A stretch of 64,000 bases of DNA from contig OZ024871.1 of NCBI GenBank assembly GCA_964017185.1, positions 22,048,488 through 22,112,487 of the forward strand, read 5' to 3'. This document shows positions 10,833 to 21,328 of this stretch, one piece after another (the first letter of the stretch is position 1; every line of letters starts with the position of its first letter). The DNA is from Rugalucina vietnamica (taxonomy: Eukaryota > Mollusca > Bivalvia > Lucinida > Lucinidae). The position numbers and the translations under genes were made by a program. Under the pieces are notes generated by a model. That model was not told where the DNA came from, did not search any database, and worked only from the letters and a program-made list of their open reading frames with translations.

Positions 10833-12251
10833 TGCGACCGTTAGGGTGTGCTGGGCTCCTCTGGGGTCGGTGGTGACGTCGGCATGTATGGGGTCGTTGT
10901 TTCTAATGACGTTGATTTGTAACGTAGATTAATGCTTCAGTCCGATTTTGGGGAAAGAGCTATTTTAGTCAGTTTGTAACTGTAACCCGATTGCCCGAAC
11001 GTTCCACCCAAAGAAGCCTCACACGAGACAAGATACCAACTTTGCAGATTTGGGGGAATTAGCTCACGTTGATATCATGGAGTGTCTCTGGTCACGGGGT
11101 CCGGTCTAGATGAGTTATGTCAAATACTCTGACTAGACACGTAAGGTTCGAATATCACAAGTCCGAACACAATCGTAGAAAGTTCCCAAAGTTTAATTAT
11201 TATTTTTTTTTTTTTATTTTCAATTCTATTTTGTATTTTGGCACAATTCAAAGAGTTCATGAAATAACATATATCTTTCTAACTTGTAACCTGTAGTTCT
11301 GCTCATTCACAATTTTATAATAACAATGTCTGGATAATAATGTATTTCAAAATGCTGTTCTTATGACAATCAGTTTCTTCACATCAGTTTACTTTCAGTT
11401 TTGTTTCAAAGTTTCTTTGCACAATTTATTTCTAAGTTTATTCTTTAGTTCTGATGACTAAGTTATTTCAAAGTTCAGCGTATAAACTCAATTTGTACTT
11501 ATCTTCAAAGTCCTTCCTCAGTTTCCACTATTCCAACATAATCCAGTTTCACAAAATTAAGCTATCTCAAGTTTGGAGTATAGCTGAGTCCACTACTTGT
11601 AGTAGGATTCAATAACTTTGCAAGTTTGATTCCTTTGCAAGACTGAAGTTACAATTTTTCCAAAGACTATTTATATGTTTTGGGCCGAAAGAGTGACATT
11701 ACTCAGTTTAAGAAGCCAAAGTGCCAAAAGCTAATTTTTACAAAAGTGTTTGATTGTTTAGAAAGATTAGTGAACTGTGTCCTGTGAGCAAAGTGACACA
11801 CATCAATTAGCTGTCTGAGATCAGTTATTGCTGCCAATCACTTAATCACTATTTTTCCTGCCAAACAATTCAAGTCACTCAAGAGGTGATAAAAACAAAA
11901 CATTTCACACCTAAGTTTTGAAGCCAAACAGCTGTGACATAGAGTTGAGATCATTTATGCCAATTTAGAGTTAATAAACAATTTCCATTTTCCTGAGTAA
12001 AAGCAAAACTGTCAAAAATATGATATACAACTATGAGCAGAACTATCAAAATTAATCATTTGTTACAAAAGACATTTCTAAAAAATTCTAAATTTTGCAA
12101 TGTAAAATATGTTCTTCTTTCTATTCTTCTTCTTCTTTTCTTTGTATGTTCTTCATTATATTTCTATATTATTATTATTTTTTTAAGATTTTTTTTTTTA
12201 TTATCATTATTATCATATATACAAATTGGGCAGAATTGTCACACTGTGACA
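10833..12251 (-). repeat. 3' LTR of the gypsy-like element
   Basis: 1419 bp, beginning TG and ending CA in the sense direction. Just upstream of it in the sense direction is a purine tract, GGGGGAA (plus 12254-12260), the expected polypurine tract for plus-strand priming. Small ORFs within it (such as one around 12033-12416) fall in the T-rich end and recur in the other LTR; they are not genes. Confidence 0.92.
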
Positions 12252-12950
12252 GATTCCCCCATACCTTTATTAAGTTTGTCCCCAAACTTTGTGTATGAGA
12301 CAGAAAAACAACACTTTATTTACAATATGTACACCGATCGGTTTTCATTCTGCATAAATTTGGGTTCCAACCTCATTGCTTACTTTAACTTTATGCATAA
12401 TATGCAATATATGTAATATCATTACATGACTTCATTAATTGCTGATGAATGATAAACAAGACAAATTTAAGCTTAGCTGAAACAAGAAGGTTATTAAAAC
12501 ATGATAAATGACAATATTGAGTTTGTTAAAGCACTGTTCATATCATGTTTATTCATTTTTCATTTCAAATTTATTCACTGTTCATACTTTACAGCAAACC
12601 ATCCCTTGGGTTGTACAGTCCTTTGGGCAATATGCAGCCTCAAATCCCTGTTTTATCCTATATTGTGACCAAGATAATACACTTAAGTACATGTTTTCGA
12701 ATTTCAATCATTATTAATTTGTATTCTTAAATATTCAATAAAAATCATTAATTTTCGAAGGTGGTGTTGGTTTTGAAATTTCTCTCTGATCAAATTTGAT
12801 AAAGAATTACTAAAATCTGACAGAACAAGGGCAGGGGTTGAAGAAATGGGAGCTCTCCATAAACTTCATAGCACTATAAAACACCATAGTTAAACTAAGG
12901 TAAATAAATGTACCCTTGCTGTATCAAAGAATAGCCCACCAATAAAGTTT
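12252..12950 (-). other. Noncoding tail between pol and 3' LTR
   Basis: About 700 bp, A+T-rich, between the pol stop codon and the 3' LTR. No env-like minus-strand frame is present. It ends with the polypurine tract next to the LTR. Confidence 0.7.
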
Positions 12951-15900
12951 CTAATATTTTGTATATGGATCAGTTTCTACAAATGTTTCATACTCTTTTG
13001 AGAGGAATTTGATGAATTTCTCAGAAATGCCAGGGGGTATGTTCATCAAACTCATCCATCCAGGTGGAATTTCGGGTTTGCTAAAGCTCATAAGGCAATA
13101 CCACTGGCCATCTTTGCGCAGTTCCATTTCATGTATGAACTTGACACAAGGCACATGATTTGGCTGATTTGGATCATGGTGCTTGGGGATGTTTGATTCC
13201 TGCGCTGCTTTAACTTTAAGCTGATAAAGTAGCTCTTTTCTTGATTTGTAAATGGTATCTATCATGTCAGCTGCAAGATCAAAGGCCATGCAAATTGGTT
13301 GCCATTGTGGTTCAGCATTACCACACTTAACAAGATAATAGGACCTACCATTCATTATCTTAACTGCTATAACTGCTGGCCTATGGTTAGCTTCAACTTC
13401 ATTAAGGTTAGCTGCTACATTTACCTGCTTTTCCGTTTCAGTAAAGAACTTATGTTGCTTATCATGAAGTGGTTTCTTACGCTTTTTGCCTGACATGGTC
13501 CTATTTGCATGAAACTCCCTAATTAAATGACCTGGTATTTTACATGGGAAATACCAGTCTGTACTATTATCTTGCCACTTAAGCTTGTAGTACATTGCAC
13601 GATTACTCCTTTGAGATGCAACAATTGCCTTAATGTCTTTTTCATCTATTGGTTTACAATTTCCTGCCTTACAATCAATACATGATGGGATGATACCTTT
13701 CTTGTCCTGTTTCTTTTGTTTGCCATTTGTATTTTGGTTAACCTTCTGTTGATTCTGATTTGTTTGATCATTTTGCTTACCATTGTTTGTACTAGCAGAC
13801 TCTTTTGTAGGCTGTTTATTCCTATTCTTACTTGCTTCAGCTGTACTTGAGTTTTTACCACTGTTTTTACCTGAATTGCTTTGCCCTGTGTTATGATTAT
13901 TTCCCTTATGGTTTTTAGTTTGAGGTTGATTTCCTTTTGGCTCTGCCGAATTTTGTCTATTTGAACCTAATCTATTCTGAGGTTGATTTTGTTTAACCTG
14001 AGTACCCTTATTGGTTGCTTTACCTTTTGTTTTACTTTCTTTTGAACCATCTGTTGGCTTCACAGTTTCATTACCTTTTGTGCTTTCTGATTCTTTGTTT
14101 TGCCTTTCAGGCACTGACATCTTGTGTTGTTGTTTTGAACTGACTGTTTCAGTTTGCTTTTGCCTTTCAGGCTCCGACCTTCGGTCTATTTTCTGTTTTC
14201 TTTCTACATTATCATCTTGTTGTTTTACACCTTGTTGTGTTTCTGCATTGTCTGTCTTACCTTGTATTTGTTTCTTTGGCTGATCTAGTTCTTCTGGATC
14301 AAGCTCATCCTCATTGTCAGCCAGTTGTTCAGGAGGGTTAGTAGGCCTGTCCTCAGGATCAAAGTATGGTTTCAGACGCATTGCATTAACTAGGGACTTT
14401 ACCTCTAGATTTGTTCTGACATTTCTTAGTTTGTAGGTGTGGTTTGGTCCCAACATTGTGATGTAATAAGGCCCTACCCATTTATGATGCAGTTTCGGTG
14501 CCTTACCTACCGGAACTTTGGTGCAATACAGCCACACTCTTTGCGCTGGCCTGTATTCTGGGACTTTTGACCTTTTATCATATTGAAATTTGTACTTATC
14601 TTGAGCATCTTTGATATTTTCTCCTGCTATCTTTCTGCAAACTTCTAAGTTCTGTAAAATTCTGCTCAGATGTACCTTATGATCCTGAGGGAGATGATCC
14701 TTTGGTTGCAACACAGTGTCAATTGGTAGTCTCATTTCTCTGCCATAGAGCATGAAGAATGGACTAAACTGAGTAGACTGGGTGCATGGTGTTGACCGAT
14801 AAGCCATCATAATACCTGGTAGCAACTCAGGCCAGTCGTCCTGCTGTCCTTTGCAGTAGGCTCTGAGAGCTTGCAAGATATAAATGTTCTTTGACTCTGT
14901 CAAACCATTGGTCATTGGGTGGTATGGACTTGTAAAGTGCCGCTTAATGTCAAACATTTCAGCTAAGGCTTGTACCAGCTTGCTCATGAAATTTCGGCCT
15001 CGGTCACTTAAGATTGACCTCATTGCCCCATACCGGCTTATTATTTCCCGAAAGATCACAGTAGCAACCTCTTGGGCTTCCTGTGTTCTCAAGGGAAATA
15101 ACTCCACCCATTTTGAGTAACTGTCTACCATCACAAGAATATGTTTATACTTATCTTTAGTTGTAGGGAGACCACTCAAAATGTCCATCTGCCACCTACC
15201 AAATACATCATCTACAGCCTGTGGTTGCAAAGGAGGAGGCTTGGCATTAAAGGCTCTTTTGGACTGCTGGCACACCTCACAAGTCCTGACATACTGCCTT
15301 ATGTCTTCATACATAGATGGCCAGTAGTACTTGTTTCGGAGCGACGCATAAGTCCGTTCGAACCCCTGATGCCCACCACCTGCTATGCAGTCATGATATG
15401 CCTTCAGCAGTTCATCTCTAAGGCAACGCGGAATCGCCATTTGTTTTACCAAACGCTCTTCCAAAGGTACATGCCTACCTCTCTTGGAGTAGAAGTGCAT
15501 GAGCACTCCATCCTCCATTTCGTAGTTGTATGACTCAGCCACAACTGTGCGCGCTAACTGTGGGTTCTCTGGTACCTGATGATGAGCAAGATACTGATAG
15601 ATATGCTTGAAGTCAGGGCAGTCCTGCTGATAGACAGATAGACCAATGAAAAGGTCTCTGTCTACATCAACTCCGTCCCGCCCTGGCTCAGCCGCAGCTA
15701 TCATAATTTCAGTATCCTCTTCACCTGGGTAAATCAGAGTTGTCTGAGTATACTCACCAGAATTGAGAGAGAAGATATGATCGGCCAAATCATTTGATTC
15801 TGTTGAGCAAGAATCCTTGTACCTTTGCCTTGAGAGAAAATCTGCTGTGCAGTTTTGTGAACCAGATTTATGTTTAATGTCAAAATTGTAGCCTTGGAGA

Positions 15901-18104
15901 AGAATTCCCCAGCGACCTAGCCTACCTTGACTGTCTTTCAGTTTCTGCAGATACTTCACAGATACATTGTCTGTAAAAACTGTGAACTTACTGTTTGCCA
16001 GGTAATGCCTGAAGTGCTGGATACCTTCTACCAATGCTAGTCCTTCTTTGTCAGTAATGTGCCACTTCAGTTCATTGTCCCTGAGGGCACGACCACCGAA
16101 ACATATGGGGTGTTGCTTACCTTCATGTTCTTGGCTAAGCACGAACCCAATGGAATAGTCTGAGCTATCGACGGATACCGTGAATTCTTTGTCAAACTGA
16201 GGAAACCTTAATATTGGTGCTTTTGTAAGCCTGTCTTTGAGATTGTTAAATGCACTTTCGCATTGATCTGTCCATTCAAATTTTGTTTCTTTCTTTAACA
16301 AGTCATTTAAAGGTTGTGCTATCTTTGCATACCCTAGAATGAATTTCCTATAGTAGCCCATCATGCCCAACGCTGATCTAACCTGTTTAACATTTGTTGG
16401 TCTCTGACAATTTTTGATCTTATCTATGTTCTCTGGATTTACCTTTAAACCTTGTTTTGAAACAATGTGTCCAAGATATTTGACCTCTTTAGTTGCCAAT
16501 CTGCATTTCGAAGGATTGAGTTTCAAGTTTGCCAATCTCAAATTATTGAAAACCAAGTTCAAATGATGCAAATGTTCATCAAAGTTCCGAGAGAAGATAA
16601 TGAGGTCATCAATGTAAACCAGAGCAATCTTGAAATTAAGGTTCTTCAGGACCTTTGTCATCAGGGCCTGGAACGACATAGGCGCATTGACCATTCCGAA
16701 GCTGAGGCGATTGAATTCAAATATTCCTTGATGAGTAATGAAAGCCGACTTTTCCTTACTTGACTTGTCCAAGGGCACTTGCCAAAATCCAGAGCGCAAA
16801 TCCAAAGTACTGAAAATTTCTGCCTTTGACTCGGCCAGCGTATCAAACACTTCAGTCATGTGTGGTATTGGGAAGGCCATAAGCTCTGTAACAGCATTCA
16901 GCTTCCTGTAATCAACACAGAAGCGCCACTCATTGTTGGGCTTCTTAACCATGACAACAGGGGAATGCCAAACAGAGTTACTTTCTTCTATGATACCATG
17001 CCTTTTCATGTCTTCAAGCTGCCGTTCAAGTTCAGCTCTCATTTTTGGAGTCTGCCTGTATGGTGCAGAACTGACAGGAGGAGCATTACCAGTATTGATG
17101 GTATGAGTGTGAACATTTGTAACTCCAAGTTCCGAAATATCCTTTGCGAAAATATCCCTATTATTTCCAAGAAATTGGTACAACCTAATTTTCTGATCTT
17201 CAGACAAGTCAGTACTATCCAAGTTTATTCCCAAGTCCTTTATCACTTTTTCATGGTCAGCCTTATGGGAAGTTTCACCCATGCTGAACACATGAGCTTC
17301 ATTTGGCTCTTTCATGTCAAACACCGAATTATGGTCAACAGAACTGACCTTGGCCAACCTCTGATTTGCTTTGAGGAACACTGGCAAATTTGTGGGGTTC
17401 ATCAACCTATACACACATTTTGAATTTTCAACAGTGCACAAATTCTTTCCACCAACCAATGAAATATCACCCAAGTTGAGCTTTGACTCAATCAGAACAA
17501 CCGATTGGTTAGCAAAACCTGAAATTCTAATGGGGACTATAGCCTCACTGTGTGGTGGTATAATTACCTCCTTTGTAGTGTATGCAAAGGCTGTCTGATC
17601 ACTGGTGATTGGTGTCACTGGAACCTTAACACTAGAAACTGATGCTGCTTGACCTAAGGGCACTGAAATTTCGACCTCACCAAAAGTCAAGGTCACATTA
17701 TTTGCATTCATGAAGTCTAAGCCAACCAAGACTGACACATGTAAATGTTCAAACACATAGAAACCTTGCTTAAAGAACAAGCCTTCACATTCAAATTCAA
17801 GGTCAACTTGACCAAGTACCTGGTGTATTTCACCACAAACACCAACAATATTTGTCAAAGTTGCAGGTTTAACAATTGCTTCAGGAGCTACCCTGCTAAG
17901 TAAATGCTTGCTAATTGCCGAGATCCCGGCGCCACTATCTACTAGGCATTGGACACTATGTTTGCCAAACTTAATGTTCATTTTGTTCTTGTTTAACTTT
18001 GGCGTGAAATTTAACACAGGGCATTCAGGGTCTACCTTGTCATCTGACTTACATGCTTGCCTTGAGCATAACCACTGTCTTCTGTTTTTCCACCTTGGAG
18101 CCAT
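12951..18104 (-). CDS. pol: Gypsy-like Pol polyprotein (PR-RT-RNaseH-IN plus chromo-like tail)
   Basis: 1717 aa, intact, starting at ATG (18104) with an in-frame TAA three codons upstream. Domains in order: aspartic protease (VDSGAGISAIS, about 55-65); reverse transcriptase (LDLRSGFWQVP near 435, YIDD at 497-500); RNase H (D646, E687, D712 region); integrase with an HHCC zinc site (H904, H912, C942, C945) and catalytic D974, D1034 and E1070; a GPY module (KWVGPYY near 1208). A long K/Q/N-rich linker (about 1255-1470) follows. The tail (1500-1717) contains three short blocks resembling chromodomains: YYKLKWQDN...W near 1505, YYLVKCGNAEPQWQP near 1589, and WYCLMSFSKPEIPPGW near 1668. A normal gypsy element would have gag upstream; here the ORF starts directly before protease. 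Synthesis, reverse transcription and integration functions are family knowledge. Confidence 0.93.
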   Translation of the reverse strand: MAPRWKNRRQWLCSRQACKSDDKVDPECPVLNFTPKLNKNKMNIKFGKHSVQCLVDSGAGISAISKHLLSRVAPEAIVKPATLTNIVGVCGEIHQVLGQVDLEFECEGLFFKQGFYVFEHLHVSVLVGLDFMNANNVTLTFGEVEISVPLGQAASVSSVKVPVTPITSDQTAFAYTTKEVIIPPHSEAIVPIRISGFANQSVVLIESKLNLGDISLVGGKNLCTVENSKCVYRLMNPTNLPVFLKANQRLAKVSSVDHNSVFDMKEPNEAHVFSMGETSHKADHEKVIKDLGINLDSTDLSEDQKIRLYQFLGNNRDIFAKDISELGVTNVHTHTINTGNAPPVSSAPYRQTPKMRAELERQLEDMKRHGIIEESNSVWHSPVVMVKKPNNEWRFCVDYRKLNAVTELMAFPIPHMTEVFDTLAESKAEIFSTLDLRSGFWQVPLDKSSKEKSAFITHQGIFEFNRLSFGMVNAPMSFQALMTKVLKNLNFKIALVYIDDLIIFSRNFDEHLHHLNLVFNNLRLANLKLNPSKCRLATKEVKYLGHIVSKQGLKVNPENIDKIKNCQRPTNVKQVRSALGMMGYYRKFILGYAKIAQPLNDLLKKETKFEWTDQCESAFNNLKDRLTKAPILRFPQFDKEFTVSVDSSDYSIGFVLSQEHEGKQHPICFGGRALRDNELKWHITDKEGLALVEGIQHFRHYLANSKFTVFTDNVSVKYLQKLKDSQGRLGRWGILLQGYNFDIKHKSGSQNCTADFLSRQRYKDSCSTESNDLADHIFSLNSGEYTQTTLIYPGEEDTEIMIAAAEPGRDGVDVDRDLFIGLSVYQQDCPDFKHIYQYLAHHQVPENPQLARTVVAESYNYEMEDGVLMHFYSKRGRHVPLEERLVKQMAIPRCLRDELLKAYHDCIAGGGHQGFERTYASLRNKYYWPSMYEDIRQYVRTCEVCQQSKRAFNAKPPPLQPQAVDDVFGRWQMDILSGLPTTKDKYKHILVMVDSYSKWVELFPLRTQEAQEVATVIFREIISRYGAMRSILSDRGRNFMSKLVQALAEMFDIKRHFTSPYHPMTNGLTESKNIYILQALRAYCKGQQDDWPELLPGIMMAYRSTPCTQSTQFSPFFMLYGREMRLPIDTVLQPKDHLPQDHKVHLSRILQNLEVCRKIAGENIKDAQDKYKFQYDKRSKVPEYRPAQRVWLYCTKVPVGKAPKLHHKWVGPYYITMLGPNHTYKLRNVRTNLEVKSLVNAMRLKPYFDPEDRPTNPPEQLADNEDELDPEELDQPKKQIQGKTDNAETQQGVKQQDDNVERKQKIDRRSEPERQKQTETVSSKQQHKMSVPERQNKESESTKGNETVKPTDGSKESKTKGKATNKGTQVKQNQPQNRLGSNRQNSAEPKGNQPQTKNHKGNNHNTGQSNSGKNSGKNSSTAEASKNRNKQPTKESASTNNGKQNDQTNQNQQKVNQNTNGKQKKQDKKGIIPSCIDCKAGNCKPIDEKDIKAIVASQRSNRAMYYKLKWQDNSTDWYFPCKIPGHLIREFHANRTMSGKKRKKPLHDKQHKFFTETEKQVNVAANLNEVEANHRPAVIAVKIMNGRSYYLVKCGNAEPQWQPICMAFDLAADMIDTIYKSRKELLYQLKVKAAQESNIPKHHDPNQPNHVPCVKFIHEMELRKDGQWYCLMSFSKPEIPPGWMSLMNIPPGISEKFIKFLSKEYETFVETDPYTKY

Positions 18105-19334
18105 ACTTAATTATTTACTGCCTTTACAATGTTTATATTGCTTTAACTTATTGGTATTTTACTGATTTAAGTAACACTTACTTATATTTTATATGACACT
18201 TATTTTAGTTTGACCTAGCAATTAAAAACAGCTTATGCAATGAAATTAAATCAAAAATACTTATATTGGCTTTGAAATTGTAGTTGTAAATATAAAAAGG
18301 TGCAAAAAATGCAGTTGTTGTTATACAAAATTTGACCAAAATGCAGCTGCAGTTGTAAAAATTAAAATGCAGTTGCAGCTGTAAAAATCAAAATGCAGTT
18401 GCAAAAATCAAGATGCAGTTGCAGCTGTAAAAATACAAATGCAGATGCAGCTGTAAAATACAAATGCAGTTGCAGCTTTAGAAATTAAAATGCAGTTGCA
18501 GTTGTAAAAATCAAAATGCAGTTGCAGCTGTAAAAATCAAAATGCAGTTGCAGCTGTAAAAATCAAAATGCAGTTGCAGCTGTGAAACTAAATTGCAGTT
18601 GAAGCTGTTGAACCAAAGTGCAGTTGCAGTTATAAAATTATTGTAGCTAAGTCTTGATGAAAATGATGCTGCAGTTGTAAAAGTATGCAGCAGTTAAAAC
18701 TTATACTTTGTACTCACGTAACACTTGTAGTTGTTATTCAGTTAAAATCTTTAATTACACTTTCATTGATTAATAACTTTTATTCAATTTCACTTAATAC
18801 AGTTACACTTATTTTAAATACTCGATTTTTTTATACACAGTGTGCAAAACACTATAATTTACTTGATGAAATTAAGTTTTGTTTACCGTCTAATTACTTT
18901 TGGTCCTCAATTTACCTTAAAGTTTTATCCCTTGATTTGAAACAATAATGATTTCAATATATCATCAACCTGTGGTCACATATATGGTCACATATAAAAC
19001 AGACATATGAAGAAGCATGTATACAAAAGACTGTACTCACCAATCTAAGATGGATTGCTTGAGTTCTTTGGTACTGTATTCTTTTTGTCTGTTGCTCTGT
19101 GACTGCTGCTCCACCAGTAGAATGTTTATATCCTTTTTACTGTTATATTTATCACAATTTAATTATTGAACACTTATTTAGCACTTTCAGATTCTTAACA
19201 CTAATAATTGATACACATTTATTTACTGATAACTTATTGAACACTTAGTTTTAATTACAATTGCCACTTTTGTTGATCTTTAATGAACTAAAGTCTTGAA
19301 ACCATGGAATGTACCCGTTGTTTCTCCTACCACA
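18105..19334 (-). other. Leader of the gypsy-like element, gag expected but absent
   Basis: Between the 5' LTR and pol, 1230 bp with no minus-strand frame of useful length. It contains the minisatellite at 18295-18640. Next to the LTR, after a 2-nt spacer, the sense strand reads TGGTAGGAGAAACAACGGG, which begins TGG as a primer-binding site should. I could not assign it to a tRNA. Confidence 0.65.
18295..18640 (-). repeat. About 25-bp minisatellite in the gypsy leader
   Basis: About 12-13 units of TGCAGTTGCAGCTGTAAAAA plus TCAAAA on the plus strand. In the sense (minus) direction each unit reads TTTTGATTTTTACAG then CTGCAACTGCA, that is, a pyrimidine-rich run followed by CAG, resembling a 3' splice site. 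Units vary by a few bases. Confidence 0.85.
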
Positions 19335-20752
19335 TGCGACCGTTAGGGTGTGCTGGGCTCCTCTGGGGTCGGTGGTGACGTCGGTATGTATGGGGTCGTT
19401 GTTTCTAATGACGTTGATTTGTAACGTAGATTAATGCTTCAGTCCGATTTTGGGGAAAGAGCTATTTTAGTCAGTTTGTAACTGTAACCCGATTGCCCGA
19501 ACGTTCCACCCAAAGAAGCCTCACACGAGACAAGATACCAACTTTGCAGATTTGGGGGAATTAGCTCACGTTGATATCATGGAGTGTCTCTGGTCACGGG
19601 GTCCGGTCTAGATGAGTTATGTCAAATACTCTGACTAGACACGTAAGGTTCGAATATCACAAGTCCGAACACAATCGTAGAAAGTTCCCAAAGTTTAATT
19701 ATTATTATTTTTTTTTTATTTTCAATTCTATTTTGTATTTTGGCACAATTCAAAGAGTTCATGAAATAACATATATCTTTCTAACTTGTAACCTGTAGTT
19801 CTGCTCATTCACAATTTTATAATAACAATGTCTGGATAATAATGTATTTCAAAATGCTGTTCTTATGACAATCAGTTTCTTCACATCAGTTTACTTTCAG
19901 TTTTGTTTCAAAGTTTCTTTGCACAATTTATTTCTAAGTTTATTCTTTAGTTCTGATGACTAAGTTATTTCAAAGTTCAGCGTATAAACTCAAGTTGTAC
20001 TTATCTTCAAAGTCCTTCCTCAGTTTCCACTATTCCAACATAATCCAGTTTCACAAAATTAAGCTATCTCAAGTTTGGAGTATAGCTGAGTCCACTACTT
20101 GTAGTAGGATTCAATAACTTTGCAAGTTTGATTCCTTTGCAAGACTGAAGTTACAATTTTTCCAAAGACTATTTATATGTTTTGGGCCGAAAGAGTGACA
20201 TTACTCAGTTTAAGAAGCCAAAGTGCCAAAAGCTAATTTTTACAAAAGTGTTTGATTGTTTAGAAAGATTAGTGAACTGTGTCCTGTGAGCAAAGTGACA
20301 CACATCAATTAGCTGTCTGAGATCAGTTATTGCTGCCAATCACTTAATCACTATTTTTCCTGCCAAACAATTCAAGTCACTCAAGAGGTGATAAAAACAA
20401 AACATTTCACACCTAAGTTTTGAAGCCAAACAGCTGTGACATAGAGTTGAGATCATTTATGCCAATTTAGAGTTAATAAACAATTTCCATTTTCCTGAGT
20501 AAAAGCAAAACTGTCAAAAATATGATATACAACTATGAGCAGAACTATCAAAATTAATCATTTGTTACAAAAGACATTTCTAAAAAATTCTAAATTTTGC
20601 AATGTAAAATATGTTCTTCTTTCTATTCTTCTTCTTCTTTTCTTTGTATGTTCTTCATTATATTTCTATATTATTATTATTTTTTTAAGATTTTTTTTTT
20701 ATTATCATTATTATCATATATACAAATTGGGCAGAATTGTCACACTGTGACA
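19335..20752 (-). repeat. 5' LTR of the gypsy-like element
   Basis: 1418 bp, about 99.7% identical by eye to the LTR at 10833-12251. It ends GGTCGCA next to the putative primer-binding site. GATT follows at 20753-20756, matching 10829-10832. Confidence 0.92.
20146..20177 (-). promoter_or_regulatory. Candidate LTR core promoter (TATA plus initiator)
   Basis: In the sense direction the 5' LTR contains TATAAATAG (plus 20169-20177), and 31 nt downstream TTCAGTCTT, an initiator-like TCAGT with its A at 20146. Spacing is right for TATA-directed initiation. The same pair is in the 3' LTR (11644-11675). Activity is inferred. Confidence 0.5.
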
Positions 20753-20935
20753 GATTTACCAATGATTTGCCACACTTTCCTTCAAGCCTTGCAAATGTGA
20801 CTGCATCTTGATTGTTAAAGCAAGAGCTACTTCATGTAGCATTGTCCGGAGTAAATATTTTGGTTACAAGTAACTGATTGCATGTTTTTCACTTTTTTAC
20901 ATTGTTTTTAGAAAAAAAAAAAAGCCATACTATAC

Positions 20936-21086
20936 CTTTGCAACATCATAATATAACCTCAGTCTTCCTCCTATCACCTCTTCTATAGTAGCAACCCTCA
21001 TGGCCGATACACACATTCTGAAATCTGTCTACCACCTCAACATGGATACCTTTCATAAACTTGTGACCACTGATACATTCCTGAAC
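20936..21086 (-). CDS. MBTD1: MBTD1-like exon: first half of MBT repeat 2, frame broken
   Basis: A 151-nt exon with acceptor TTCTTTGTAG and donor GTATAG. The first part reads VQECISGHKFMKG, then VEVVDRFQ in phase 0. The last part reads MRVATIEEVIGGRLRL, then YYDVAK, also ending in phase 0. The two parts are in different frames: the exon is 3n+1, and a (GT)3 run lies at the break near 21013. One extra base (or four or seven) explains it. Both halves match MBT repeat 2 of MBTD1/L3MBTL2 well, so the exon identity is clear; whether the break is biological or an assembly error is not. Confidence 0.82.
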
Positions 21087-21328
21087 CTACAAAGAACAGA
21101 CAGCATATAACCATATTCAAAGCAGTGAACAGATACACTCAATGATTGTAATATTCAAAAGCTAATTGATTCCTTATATTTTGTGTTATACTGATAGAAG
21201 ATGAGGTGTGGGATTGGTCAAGATCGCTTTTAAATTTCTAACTGTTGAAGTGAAATACTGCTTTTTAAAAATAAAGTAAATTGAATTGTGAAATCACATT
21301 CCAAGTCACCACATCCCTTCTTCAATGA

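Larger units (their letters stand above)
10833..20752 (-). mobile_element. Ty3/gypsy-like LTR retrotransposon, full length, no gag
   Basis: Two nearly identical LTRs (10833-12251 and 19335-20752) flank a single minus-strand pol ORF. The LTRs begin TGTCACAG and end GGTCGCA in the sense direction. A 4-bp GATT duplication flanks the element (10829-10832 and 20753-20756). By eye the LTRs differ at three bases (10883/19385, 11205/19707, 11492/19994) plus one T-run length, so the insertion is recent. It lies in an intron of the MBTD1-like gene in the same orientation. No gag or env reading frame is found in the 1.2-kb leader or the 0.7-kb tail. Confidence 0.93.

Noticed and set aside
12033..12416. 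127-aa plus-strand ORF
   Set aside because: T-rich low-complexity sequence inside the LTR; a near-identical frame appears in the other LTR.
12252..12950. env gene expected in an errantivirus-like element
   Set aside because: No minus-strand frame of useful length lies between pol and the 3' LTR.
16860..17423. 187-aa plus-strand ORF
   Set aside because: Antisense shadow of the gypsy Pol reading frame, with no recognisable domain.
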